Of a stretch of 6,123 nucleotides of DNA, positions 1 through 5,350 are shown piece after piece. The notes beneath the pieces were generated by a model. The model saw only the letters and a list, made by a program, of their open reading frames with translations, did no database searches and was not told the DNA's origin. Position 1 is the first letter of the stretch; each line of letters begins with the position of its first letter. This stretch comes from Gemmatimonadota bacterium (GTDB taxonomy: Bacteria; JAAXHH01): contig JAPOOT010000436.1 of assembly GCA_026713285.1 (NCBI GenBank), forward strand, positions 1-6,123, in the 5' to 3' direction. The position numbers and the translations under genes were made by a program.

Positions 1-141
1 CAGGGTCTCGCCATATTCCTCGCCTCCGACGCTTCAAGCTGGGTCACCGGGGCGCTGATGCCGCTGGACGGCGGCAACACGGCCAAGAACGCGGGCGGGT
101 CGCATCCAGGGCAGCCGAATGCGCCGGACGAGCAGCAGTGA
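1..141 (+). CDS. Short-chain dehydrogenase/reductase, C-terminal end (5' partial)
   Basis: The frame is open from the first base and ends at TGA 139-141, leaving 46 residues. They begin QGLAIFLASDASSWVTGALM and continue with PLDGGN. The pattern LASDxSxWVTGxxxxxDGG is the hallmark C-terminus of classical Rossmann-fold SDR oxidoreductases, where the segment after the catalytic YxxxK packs at the subunit interface. The catalytic residues and the NAD(P)-binding GxxxGxG lie outside the window, so the substrate cannot be told. A polar tail of about 20 residues rich in G, N, P and Q follows the DGG motif and is longer than in many family members. The gene is convergent with the minus-strand PH-domain gene that ends at 214. 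It may belong with the sugar transporter locus to the right, but that is inference only. Confidence 0.88.
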   Translation, partial: QGLAIFLASDASSWVTGALMPLDGGNTAKNAGGSHPGQPNAPDEQQ

Positions 142-213
142 GGCCGATCAAAAAAGATCGCAATTTCAGCACAATTCTCAGGACCGGTTGAATTGGGTTC
201 AGTATGCGGCGGA

Positions 214-357
214 CTACAACCCAGCCCGCTCTTTTATGCAGTCGACGAAGTCATCCGGACTATCCGGGGAGACTACGGCCGTCTGATCCCGGAACTTCAG
301 GTCGACGGACCGCTTCGGGTCTGTCGCATAGGCGCGATAAGCGCCCAGTTTCGTATT
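214..357 (-). pseudogene. 3' fragment of bacterial PH-domain membrane protein gene, cut off by the IS1595 element
   Basis: On the minus strand, reading from 357 to the TAG at 214-216, there are 47 codons that start NTKLGAYRAYATDPKRSVD and end KERAGL. They have no start codon or ribosome site of their own. The block RFRNTKLGxYRAYATDPK is characteristic of the bPH_5-type bacterial PH domain (family knowledge), and its first half (GRFR) ends the other fragment at 2723. Joining codon 120 of that fragment to this one through a single copy of the 8-bp duplication gives an uninterrupted 167-residue frame. Nothing else in the fragment is damaged, which suggests a recent insertion. It is unlikely to be translated in its present position. 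Confidence 0.9.
350..357. repeat. Target site duplication, left copy
   Basis: TTCGTATT directly abuts the left inverted repeat and is identical to 2715-2722. Eight bases is the duplication length known for the IS1595 family. Collapsing the two copies to one restores the reading frame of the interrupted PH-domain gene, which independently confirms the boundary. Confidence 0.95.
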
Positions 358-380
358 GGGGTTTATATACGAAAGTGCCA
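358..380 (+). repeat. Left terminal inverted repeat of the IS1595 element
   Basis: The left end reads GGGGT followed by TTATATACGAAAGTGCCA. The last 18 bases are the exact reverse complement of 2692-2709, and the outer GGG is also shared. The two ends match at 21 of 23 positions, differing only at positions 4 and 5 from the tip. The next base inward already differs, which fixes the repeat length at 23. Confidence 0.95.
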
Positions 381-427
381 TGAATTGAATATGCCGCCCC
401 CGTCAGCCCTACAGGTGCGGCGTTTCC

Positions 428-613
428 TTAATCGTCTTCGTGTTCGATGTTGACTTGTCGGCCCAGGGCTTTGGCAAGTTTTTCAGGCGTGGTGGGAATC
501 TGGACTTCTTCTTCCAGTTCCGCCTTGCTGGGCTGGTAACTGCTGGGCTTCACGCGGACAGTCTTGGCTAAACCGGCGGCACTGCGGGTTTCTCGTTTGG
601 TCTTCTTGCTCAT
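428..613 (-). CDS. Passenger gene 3: small hydrophilic protein of unknown function
   Basis: This encodes 61 residues, with an ATG at 611-613 preceded by a strong ribosome site (GGGGAGG, about 5 bases from the start), and ends with TAA. The N-terminus is very basic (MSKKTKRETR). The middle contains VKPSSYQPSKAELEEEV, then IPTTPEKLAKAL, and the end is acidic (EHEDD). No membrane segment or cysteine is visible. The layout, a basic tail followed by a short helix-forming acidic segment, would suit a small nucleic-acid- or protein-binding factor, but I do not recognise a characterised family. It starts 29 bases after the stop of the 127-residue gene, so the two are probably co-transcribed. It is the last gene before the left end of the element. 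Confidence 0.72.
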   Translation of the reverse strand: MSKKTKRETRSAAGLAKTVRVKPSSYQPSKAELEEEVQIPTTPEKLAKALGRQVNIEHEDD

Positions 614-642
614 GGTGGCCTCCCCTATGGTTGCTAAGGGTC

Positions 643-1026
643 TTATTCTGAAAGCACTTGGATGATCGCCCCGGTCTCTACGTCTACCTCACAAACCACG
701 GTATTTCGGACCCGTCCTCCGAAGGCGTTTTTGGCTGTGTACTGCATACTCACAAGGAATGTCCGGGGGTAGTTGCTGCCCTTCATCGTTCGGGTTTCCA
801 GGTGCTCGAAACTGCCCGGATCGTTTAGCGTCTTCTCCACGGCAGCGACCAGGTTTCGATGACTGCCGTCCCATGCGCTGAACTGGGCATCGATCTTTTC
901 CTGTATCGGGTCTGCCGGTTCCTCCACCTGGGTGTCTCTTGTGGCGTCGATGCACACCGCGCAGACCGACCCGAAAATCATAAGTAGTGCAACGCCGCCG
1001 ATAACCCCGCGAGCAGTCTTTCCCAT
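643..1026 (-). CDS. Passenger gene 2: small membrane-anchored or exported protein with conserved NDP...KNAFGG domain, function unknown
   Basis: The product has 127 residues. The ATG at 1024-1026 follows AAAGGGG at a good distance. Residues 8-26 are hydrophobic after a short basic start, so this is either a signal peptide or an N-terminal anchor. No proper lipobox precedes C22 or C25. After a Pro/Glu-rich linker comes a domain from about 41 to 125, with FSAWDGSH at 49-56, LNDPGSFEHLET at 67-78, KNAFGG at 99-104 and a C-terminal VDxxTGxI strand. From memory, NDPxS[FY]EHxET followed by KNAFGGxVxNT recurs in many uncharacterised small exported bacterial proteins; this was not searched. The gene follows a 181-bp structured spacer and precedes the 61-residue gene by 29 bp. 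The role of an envelope protein in a transposon is unknown. Confidence 0.82.
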   Translation of the reverse strand: MGKTARGVIGGVALLMIFGSVCAVCIDATRDTQVEEPADPIQEKIDAQFSAWDGSHRNLVAAVEKTLNDPGSFEHLETRTMKGSNYPRTFLVSMQYTAKNAFGGRVRNTVVCEVDVETGAIIQVLSE

Positions 1027-1068
1027 GGCGAACCCCTTTGGGAGTCGTCTGCCGGCAGCCAGTATTGG

Positions 1069-1199
1069 CCCCGGGCAGTGTCAACTCTCCATGCAAAAGA
1101 GGTTCTCGCTTATTTGCCAGTTGGCTGTTGTATTGGGCGAGCCACCCGGGTTGGGTGGTCGCATGGAAGAGTTGACAACAGCCAATATACAGGTCCCGG
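1069..1199 (-). other. Intergenic region rich in inverted repeats; candidate structured RNA or small inverted-repeat insert
   Basis: This lies in the 181-bp gap between passenger genes 1 and 2. TGTCAACTCTCCATGC (1079-1094) pairs with 1161-1177, with one bulged base. TTGGCTGTTGT (1121-1131) pairs perfectly with 1175-1185. The two pairings cross (A, B, A', B') and overlap by two to three bases, so they form either alternative structures or something pseudoknot-like. Between them is a small stem, CCACCC 1142-1147 with GGGTGG 1153-1158. Short CCGGG (1071-1075) and CCCGG (1195-1199) blocks could close the whole region. The transcript would place it in the leader of the 127-residue gene. Possible identities are a regulatory leader, an RNA carried by the element, or a tiny inverted-repeat insertion. 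No known RNA family is recognised. Confidence 0.5.
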
Positions 1200-1207
1200 T
1201 GCAAAGG

Positions 1208-1648
1208 TCAACCCCCTCCCATCGTCGGGGGGTAAGTCGGTCCCTTGAACAACAGGCCCCCGATAGCCTTCTGGCTGATCTGGGGGTAAGTGTGCGGTTC
1301 AGGGTCTCCATCGATCAAGAGATTACATTCAAGGTCGGCCTCGTTCCAATGGGGCGTTACGGTGAACAGTAGTTGTTCTCTATGCTTCACCCTGATGAAG
1401 GATTTTTTGAGCACTATGGTAACGAAATCAGGGTCGCCGTATGAGGTAACTTCCGTCACTATAAGACCGGGATCTCCGCCTGTCATATCTTCAGCATTGA
1501 ATTGGTTGGTGTCGGATTCGTTGTAGGTGTTAATATCGTATTTGATCGCGTCTACAAGGCGATCAAATACCGCTCTCGTGGTGCAGTTGATACGATGTTT
1601 CACCCAGTCTTTCTGTCGTTCCAATCTTTCCCTTTCTTCCTCAGTCAT
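1208..1648 (-). CDS. Passenger gene 1: hypothetical protein following the transposase
   Basis: This encodes 146 residues. The ATG at 1646-1648 is 12 bases after the transposase stop and has GAGG eight bases upstream (AAGGAG directly abuts the ATG), so it is probably translated from the transposase mRNA. Residues 1-45 look helical and highly charged (MTEEERERLERQKDWVKHR, then a segment around AVFDRLVDAIKYDINTYN). After an acidic linker (about 46-60), residues 60-115 alternate like beta strands (VTIVLKKSFIRVKHRE, LLFTVTPHW). The tail is Gly/Pro-rich. No membrane segment, DNA-binding motif or catalytic motif is apparent, and I do not recognise a family. By eye it uses more AT-rich codons than the transporter genes, which fits acquired cargo. 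A role as an accessory or regulator of transposition is possible from position only. Confidence 0.78.
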   Translation of the reverse strand: MTEEERERLERQKDWVKHRINCTTRAVFDRLVDAIKYDINTYNESDTNQFNAEDMTGGDPGLIVTEVTSYGDPDFVTIVLKKSFIRVKHREQLLFTVTPHWNEADLECNLLIDGDPEPHTYPQISQKAIGGLLFKGPTYPPTMGGG

Positions 1649-1660
1649 CTCCTTATCCTC

Positions 1661-2605
1661 CTACGCTACCAGGTCGTTGAACTTGAGCCGCTTGCCGTTC
1701 ATGCTCATGGCGATCAAACGCATCTGGTCGATGGTATCCAGCGACCGGGCGTTGAAGCGGCCCTCGAACTCGTCGATGTATCGCTCGCAGTGCTTCGCGC
1801 TCCAATGGTGGTACGTGCCATAATACCCGCGTTTCATCAAGGCCCAGAACGACTCGATCCCGTTGGTGGTTGCCTGTCCGTTGACGTCCTCCCCGACGCT
1901 GTGCTTTACCGCTTCGTGCTTCACCCCTGGCAACCCCTTGTACGCCTGTGCTTCGTCGGTGTATACGGTCGCGCCTGGGGCGGTGTGCCTGTGGATGAAA
2001 CCCTGCAAGGCCATCTTGTCGGTGGACGGCGTTACCTCGGCGTGCACCTGTCCGGTCTCCCGGTCTTTGATCCCTACGACCGCAACCTTGCCAACCGTCC
2101 CGCCGCCCGGATGCGTCTTTTTCGATGCATGCTTGTTGCCTTCCTTGCCACCGAAAAACGCCTCGTCCACCTCGGCAGGCCCGGCGAACTCGGGGGCGTC
2201 CGCTTCAAAGGCTTTCCGCATCCTGTGGGACAGGTGCCAGGCCGTTTTGTACGTGACATCGAGGTCCCGGTGTAGTTTCATTGAAGACGTGCCCTTGATC
2301 CCGGTGGTAAACAGGTATATGGCGATCACCCAGGTGCGGAAGGGCAGTTTGGAACTCTGGAGCAAGGTTCCGGTCCGGACGCTGAACCGGGGCTTGCCTT
2401 CGCACTCCCTGCAACGGTGTGTCATGGTCTTGTGCTTGATGTTCTCCTGGACGTTCGAGGTTCCGCATTTCGGGCACTGGGGGCCGTTGGGCCACACCTG
2501 CTTCTCGTACCAGTTGCGGGCGGTCTTTTCGTCGGGGAACATCCTGAACAGTTGCATCAGGGACAATCCTTCTCGGTGCGCTTTTCCTGGGGCCTTCTGT
2601 GGCAT
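1661..2605 (-). CDS. IS1595-family transposase (DDE/RNase H fold with N-terminal zinc ribbon)
   Basis: A full-length product of 314 residues. The ATG at 2603-2605 has AGAGG eight to nine bases upstream. Order of parts: an N-terminal segment FRMFPDEKTARNWYEKQVW (20-38), typical of the family; a zinc ribbon with CPKC (44-47) and CREC (65-68); a helix-turn-helix-like stretch (about 95-133); then the catalytic domain. The first Asp is D147 in EVDEAFFGGKE, the second D217 in YTDEAQAYKG, and the Glu E251 in TNGIESFWALMKRG, with K258 seven residues later (a DDEK pattern). The downstream GTYHHWS and YIDEFEGRFN blocks are also family-typical. No frameshift or missing catalytic residue is seen, so the enzyme is probably functional. 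It should bind the 23-bp ends and move the element by cut-and-paste, leaving 8-bp duplications. Confidence 0.97.
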   Translation of the reverse strand: MPQKAPGKAHREGLSLMQLFRMFPDEKTARNWYEKQVWPNGPQCPKCGTSNVQENIKHKTMTHRCRECEGKPRFSVRTGTLLQSSKLPFRTWVIAIYLFTTGIKGTSSMKLHRDLDVTYKTAWHLSHRMRKAFEADAPEFAGPAEVDEAFFGGKEGNKHASKKTHPGGGTVGKVAVVGIKDRETGQVHAEVTPSTDKMALQGFIHRHTAPGATVYTDEAQAYKGLPGVKHEAVKHSVGEDVNGQATTNGIESFWALMKRGYYGTYHHWSAKHCERYIDEFEGRFNARSLDTIDQMRLIAMSMNGKRLKFNDLVA

Positions 2606-2653
2606 TTCGGGTTCCTCTGGCAGTTAGTGGGTTACTCGACTTCAACTACCCTA

Positions 2654-2682
2654 AATATAGCAAAATGCCACACTTAGCACAA
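2654..2682 (-). promoter_or_regulatory. Candidate sigma-70-like promoter for the transposase operon
   Basis: On the minus strand, TTGTGC (2682-2677) and TATATT (2659-2654) are separated by exactly 17 bases, about 50 bp upstream of the transposase ATG and just inside the right inverted repeat. The -10 box matches 5 of 6 consensus positions, the -35 only 3 of 6. TGCCA in the inverted repeat and TGGCA at 2669-2665 form a loose dyad around the -35, which could let transposase bound to its end repress its own promoter (inference). Confidence 0.45.
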
Positions 2683-2691
2683 GGATTATTT

Positions 2692-2714
2692 TGGCACTTT
2701 CGTATATAATTCCC
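2692..2714 (-). repeat. Right terminal inverted repeat of the IS1595 element
   Basis: Read inward on the minus strand, the end is GGGAA followed by TTATATACGAAAGTGCCA, matching the left end at 21 of 23 positions. It is the end next to the transposase promoter. It also supplies codons IIYESA to the read-through tail of the interrupted PH-domain gene. Confidence 0.95.
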
Positions 2715-2722
2715 TTCGTATT
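2715..2722. repeat. Target site duplication, right copy
   Basis: TTCGTATT abuts the outer GGG of the right inverted repeat and is identical to 350-357. On the coding strand it reads AATACGAA, codons Asn-Thr-Lys of the PH-domain gene, and those codons are present in both fragments. Confidence 0.95.
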
Positions 2723-3189
2723 CCGGAATCGCCCGCAGAAACAGAAAAGCCCGCCGACTCCCAACGTCCGGAGAGAACGTGCCATCGCCTCCGGATCCGC
2801 CTCTACGGATTCCAGTTCCTTGAGGTCCATTTTCGACTGCCAGCCCAGGCGTTGAACCAGCAGCACATCGCCCGTCACCACGTAGCCTCGGATCATCCAG
2901 CATGCCGAAACGACAAGCAGCAAGGCAGGCATTACGACAGCGGCCAGGAAATACAGGATGCTGGACCCGGACCCCACATCCTCCAACCGGGATATCCCGA
3001 AAATCACCAGGATGACCAGGAACGAGACCGTCAATCCTGTAATCCATTTTACGGAGGTGCTCCAGGGCGCTCCGAATTTCATGTTGAAATCCTCCCCGCC
3101 AGATCGGCCAGCAGTGCGAACAGGTCCAGGCCAGTACCACCAATATGCGTTGAGACGAGGTGGTCATTTTCTGCCCTGCAATCATGTAC

Positions 3190-3234
3190 GGGAACAAAAT
3201 AAATGTGGCAGCGGACGCGTAGACACACGCCCGC
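3190..3234 (-). terminator. Candidate intrinsic terminator of the ABC transporter operon
   Basis: Three bases after the ATPase stop, the minus strand has GCGGGCG (3234-3228), a ten-base loop and CGTCCGC (3217-3211). These form a 7-bp GC-rich stem with one G-U pair. A T-rich tract (ATTTATTTTGTT) begins about six bases after the stem rather than immediately, so termination may be partial. Its position at the end of the operon supports the call. Confidence 0.45.
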
Positions 3235-3237
3235 GAA

Positions 3238-4359
3238 TTACCGATCAAGCATCAGGGATACCCCCGTCTGCCCATCAAACAGGTGGATCTTCTCAGAATC
3301 GAAAAAAACATCCAGCCCGTCCCCCCTGTCCATCCGGTTGTCCGGCCGGGTGCGGATCTTCACGTTGCTGCCACCCACGTCAACCGTCAGGTACAGGTCG
3401 CTTCCCATGGGTTCACGCACCACGACGGACGCCCGGGCCACCGGTGTGTTACCGTGCCCCGGATTGGTCTCGCTTTCAATCCCGATATCCTCAGCGCGGA
3501 CGCCAAGGAAAACCTCCCGTCCTGGTGGATCTTCTATTCGCTCGACCATGGACTGCGAGACGTTGCACGCAAATCCATCACCGACCACCCGCCAGTCGCC
3601 GGCGGCCGATTCCTGCCGCTGCATCACGCCTTTGAGCAGGTTAATGGGCGGACTCCCCACGAACCCGGCCACGAAGGTGTTGGCGGGGCTGTCGTAGATG
3701 GACTCGGGCGTACCGATCTGCTGGATCTCCCCATCCTTCATCACCACGATCCGGTCGGAGAGGATGAGCGACTCGGCCTGGTCGTGGGTGACGTAGACGA
3801 AGGTCATTTCAAGATCGCCGTGAAGCCGCTTCAGTTCCGTGCGCATCACCACCCGCAGCTGCGCGTCCAGGTTGGAGAGCGGTTCGTCGAGGAGGAACAC
3901 GCCCGGATCGCGGACGATGGCGCGCGCCAGAGCGACCCGCTGCCGTTGCCCGCCGCTCAGCGCACGGGGCTTGCGGCCCAGCAGATGCTCGATCTCCATG
4001 GTCTTCGCCGCTTCCAGCACGAGCCGCTTCCGGTCCTCTGCCGGTACGCCGCGCATCTTCAGTCCAAAAGCAACATTGTCGAAGACGCTCATGTGAGGAT
4101 AGAGCGCGTAAGTCTGAAATACCATGGCAATGTCCCGCCGCTCGGGCGGCACGGCCGTGACGTTGTGGTCGTCGAACCACACCTCGCCCGCCGTAGGGGA
4201 TTCCAAACCGGCAATCATGTTGAGCAGGGTGGTCTTGCCACAGCCGGAAGGACCCAGGAGCGTCAGGAACTCGCGGTCGGCGATGTCGAGGGTGACGTTG
4301 TCGACCGCGACCACGTCCCCGAAGTGCTTCGTAAGATTGTTCAACCGGACTCGTGCCAA
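3238..4359 (-). CDS. Carbohydrate ABC importer ATP-binding protein, MalK/UgpC type
   Basis: This is the cytoplasmic ATPase that powers an importer formed with the two permeases upstream. I chose TTG 4357-4359 as the start: GGAGG lies seven bases upstream, and the product then begins at MARVRLNNLTKHFG, where family members start, giving 373 residues, the usual MalK/UgpC length. An in-frame GTG at 4419 would add 20 residues inside the octamer repeat without a ribosome site. All ATPase motifs are intact: Walker A GPSGCGKT (36-43), Q-loop Q82, signature LSGGQ (134-138), Walker B FLLDE (155-159), D-loop SNLD (162-165) and switch H192. The C-terminal part (about 230-373) is the TOBE/OB regulatory region typical of sugar and glycerol-phosphate importers (VFLGVRAEDIG, VREPMGSDLYL). 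The substrate cannot be predicted. Confidence 0.96.
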   Translation of the reverse strand: MARVRLNNLTKHFGDVVAVDNVTLDIADREFLTLLGPSGCGKTTLLNMIAGLESPTAGEVWFDDHNVTAVPPERRDIAMVFQTYALYPHMSVFDNVAFGLKMRGVPAEDRKRLVLEAAKTMEIEHLLGRKPRALSGGQRQRVALARAIVRDPGVFLLDEPLSNLDAQLRVVMRTELKRLHGDLEMTFVYVTHDQAESLILSDRIVVMKDGEIQQIGTPESIYDSPANTFVAGFVGSPPINLLKGVMQRQESAAGDWRVVGDGFACNVSQSMVERIEDPPGREVFLGVRAEDIGIESETNPGHGNTPVARASVVVREPMGSDLYLTVDVGGSNVKIRTRPDNRMDRGDGLDVFFDSEKIHLFDGQTGVSLMLDR

Positions 4360-4405
4360 GGTATTTCCTCCGATTTTACCTGATCGACCAATTTCGTGAA
4401 CGCTC

Positions 4406-4509
4406 GGTCTATTGGTCACCCGGTCTGCAGGTCACCATGCCGCCCCGACACCAGGTCACCCCATTGCCAGGTCGCCCGGCCATCATGTAACCCGTCTACC
4501 CGGTCACCG
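4406..4509. repeat. Degenerate 8-bp tandem repeat array (consensus GGTCACC[C/A])
   Basis: About 13 consecutive octamers can be laid in register from 4406 to 4509. Near-perfect GGTCACC units start at 4414, 4430, 4454 and 4502, with variants such as GGTCGCCC (4470), GGTCTGCA (4422) and TGTAACCC (4486). All are separated by multiples of eight. The array fills nearly all of the spacer between the MalG-type permease and the ATPase and includes the permease stop codon (4496-4498). It is too short-period for CRISPR. Confidence 0.75.
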
Positions 4510-5341
4510 AACCGCCGATGCCCTGGATGATGAGCCGCTGGAATAAGAAGGACAGGACCAGGGGCAGGAGGATGACCAGCACGCCGCCCGCGGCGATGAC
4601 GGTGAAGGGCACCTGCAGTTCCTGGGCGAAATCCGATGCCAGCACCGTCACCGGCCTGGAGGCGATGGTGGTGGTGAAGAGCAGGGCGAAGAGGAACTCA
4701 CCCCAGGACGCGATAAAAGCGAAGATGCCCACGGCCACCAGTCCCGGCGTGGTGACGGGCAGAAAGACCCTTACCAGGGCGCCCAGCGGCGTGCAGCCGT
4801 CGACCCGCGCGGCCCGTTCCAGGTCCAGGGGCACGGTCTGGAAATATCCCTTCAGGATCCAGATGGTAAACGGCAGGGTGAAGGTCGTGTGGGACAGGAT
4901 TACCGACAGGTGCGTGTCCAGGAGTCCGTAGCTCCGCATGAGCAGGTACATGGGGATCATGATGGCCACGCCGGGCACGCTCCGGGATCCGAGGTAGAAC
5001 AGCAGGAGCAGCAGGTTGCCCCGGAAGGGCAGTCGCGCCAGGGCATAGGCCGCCAGGGATCCGCAGGTCAGGTTGAGGAGCATCACCGCGGTGCCGATAA
5101 TCAGGCTGTTGACAATGGCCCGGGGAAACTGCCGCGCAATGGCGGCGCCCACGTCCGCCGACCGGCCGTCCACCTGGAAATAGAGGTTGTAGTTCCCGAT
5201 CGTGGGTTCCTCCGGCCACCAGCGCTGCTGCGTCACTTCCCGTTCGGGCATGAAGCTGACGGCGGTTACCCAGGCGAAGGGCAGGGTCAGGTAGACCACG
5301 GCTACCAGGGCGTAGATGTAAAGCGAGGCGCGACGCCACAT
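4496..5341 (-). CDS. Carbohydrate ABC importer permease, MalG type
   Basis: An inner-membrane subunit of 281 residues (typical of the family, about 270-300). The ATG at 5339-5341 has GGAG seven bases upstream. The first helix is at about 8-30, followed by a periplasmic segment with the MalG-like pattern WWPEEPTIGNYNLYF (41-55). Further helices are at about 75-102, 110-135 and 145-163, and two more after 195. The cytoplasmic EAA loop that contacts the ATPase is ERAARVDG at 175-182, with the conserved Gly at 182 and LP at 194-195. The C-terminus is IIQGIGGSVTG, and its last codons run into the octamer repeat. It starts nine bases after the stop of the MalF-type permease, so the two are certainly one operon. 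The companion ATPase follows after 136 bp. Confidence 0.95.
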   Translation of the reverse strand: MWRRASLYIYALVAVVYLTLPFAWVTAVSFMPEREVTQQRWWPEEPTIGNYNLYFQVDGRSADVGAAIARQFPRAIVNSLIIGTAVMLLNLTCGSLAAYALARLPFRGNLLLLLFYLGSRSVPGVAIMIPMYLLMRSYGLLDTHLSVILSHTTFTLPFTIWILKGYFQTVPLDLERAARVDGCTPLGALVRVFLPVTTPGLVAVGIFAFIASWGEFLFALLFTTTIASRPVTVLASDFAQELQVPFTVIAAGGVLVILLPLVLSFLFQRLIIQGIGGSVTG

Positions 5342-5350
5342 GGTTTTCTC

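Larger units (their letters stand above)
358..2714 (-). mobile_element. Complete IS1595-family insertion sequence carrying three passenger genes (2,357 bp)
   Basis: The element is bounded by 23-bp imperfect inverted repeats (358-380 and 2692-2714) that begin with GGG, and by perfect 8-bp direct repeats (350-357 and 2715-2722). It carries one transposase gene (1661-2605) and three more genes on the same strand: 1208-1648, 643-1026 and 428-613. A minimal IS1595-type element is about 1 kb, so more than half of this one is cargo. Family members with passenger genes are known, mostly in the subgroup whose catalytic motif is DDEK, which is what this transposase shows. The element sits inside a PH-domain gene and has the same orientation as that gene. 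Both ends, the transposase frame and the target duplication are intact, so it looks potentially active. The exact named IS cannot be assigned without an ISfinder comparison. Confidence 0.95.
2651..3082 (-). pseudogene. 5' fragment of bacterial PH-domain (bPH_5-type) membrane protein gene, interrupted by the IS1595 element
   Basis: The ATG at 3080-3082 follows GGGGAGG with a seven-base spacer, a strong site. Codons 1-120 (3082-2723) are native. Two membrane helices are at about 14-30 and 42-64, followed by the start of a PH-like beta domain (YVVTGDVLLVQRLGW, then a long acidic stretch, and LGVGGLFCFCGRFR at the break). The frame then runs through the duplicated target and the IS end for 23 more codons and stops at TAG 2651-2653, giving a 143-residue chimera. 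The missing 47 codons are at 214-357. The family is membrane-anchored with a PH fold of mostly unknown ligand. The truncation removes the last strands and the C-terminal helix, so the product is very probably non-functional. It lies 155 bp downstream of the transporter ATPase gene. Confidence 0.9.

Noticed and set aside
145..160. Hairpin CGATC-A6-GATCG after the SDR stop as a terminator
   Set aside because: The stem is only 5 bp and AT-containing, and no T-run follows on the plus strand.
393..421. GCCGC/GCGGC hairpin after the last passenger gene as a terminator of the IS operon
   Set aside because: It has a 5-bp stem, a 19-base loop and no U-tract; too weak to call.
193..453. Plus-strand TTG frame of 86 codons
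   Set aside because: It runs across the 3' PH-domain fragment, the target duplication and the IS end on the opposite strand. It has no ribosome site and no recognisable domain; it is a shadow frame.
950..1026. Lipoprotein signal in the 127-residue passenger protein
   Set aside because: Cysteines 22 and 25 are each preceded by Val, so neither fits the [AGS]C lipobox. A plain signal peptide or anchor is more likely.
1079..1185. Integron attC-like recombination site
   Set aside because: The size and dyad are suggestive, but the arms lack the RYYYAAC and GTTRRRY core sites, and the flanking genes are not cassette-like.
1502..2275. Long plus-strand frame (257 codons) antisense to the transposase
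   Set aside because: It lies opposite the highly conserved transposase and shows no family features. Long antisense frames are expected in GC-rich genes.
2646..3248. Minus-strand frame of 200 codons overlapping the PH-domain fragment
   Set aside because: It is another frame of the same strand through the recognised PH-domain gene, with no ribosome site and no family features.
4406..4509. CRISPR array
   Set aside because: The repeat unit is 8 bp with no unique spacers of constant size, and no cas genes are nearby.
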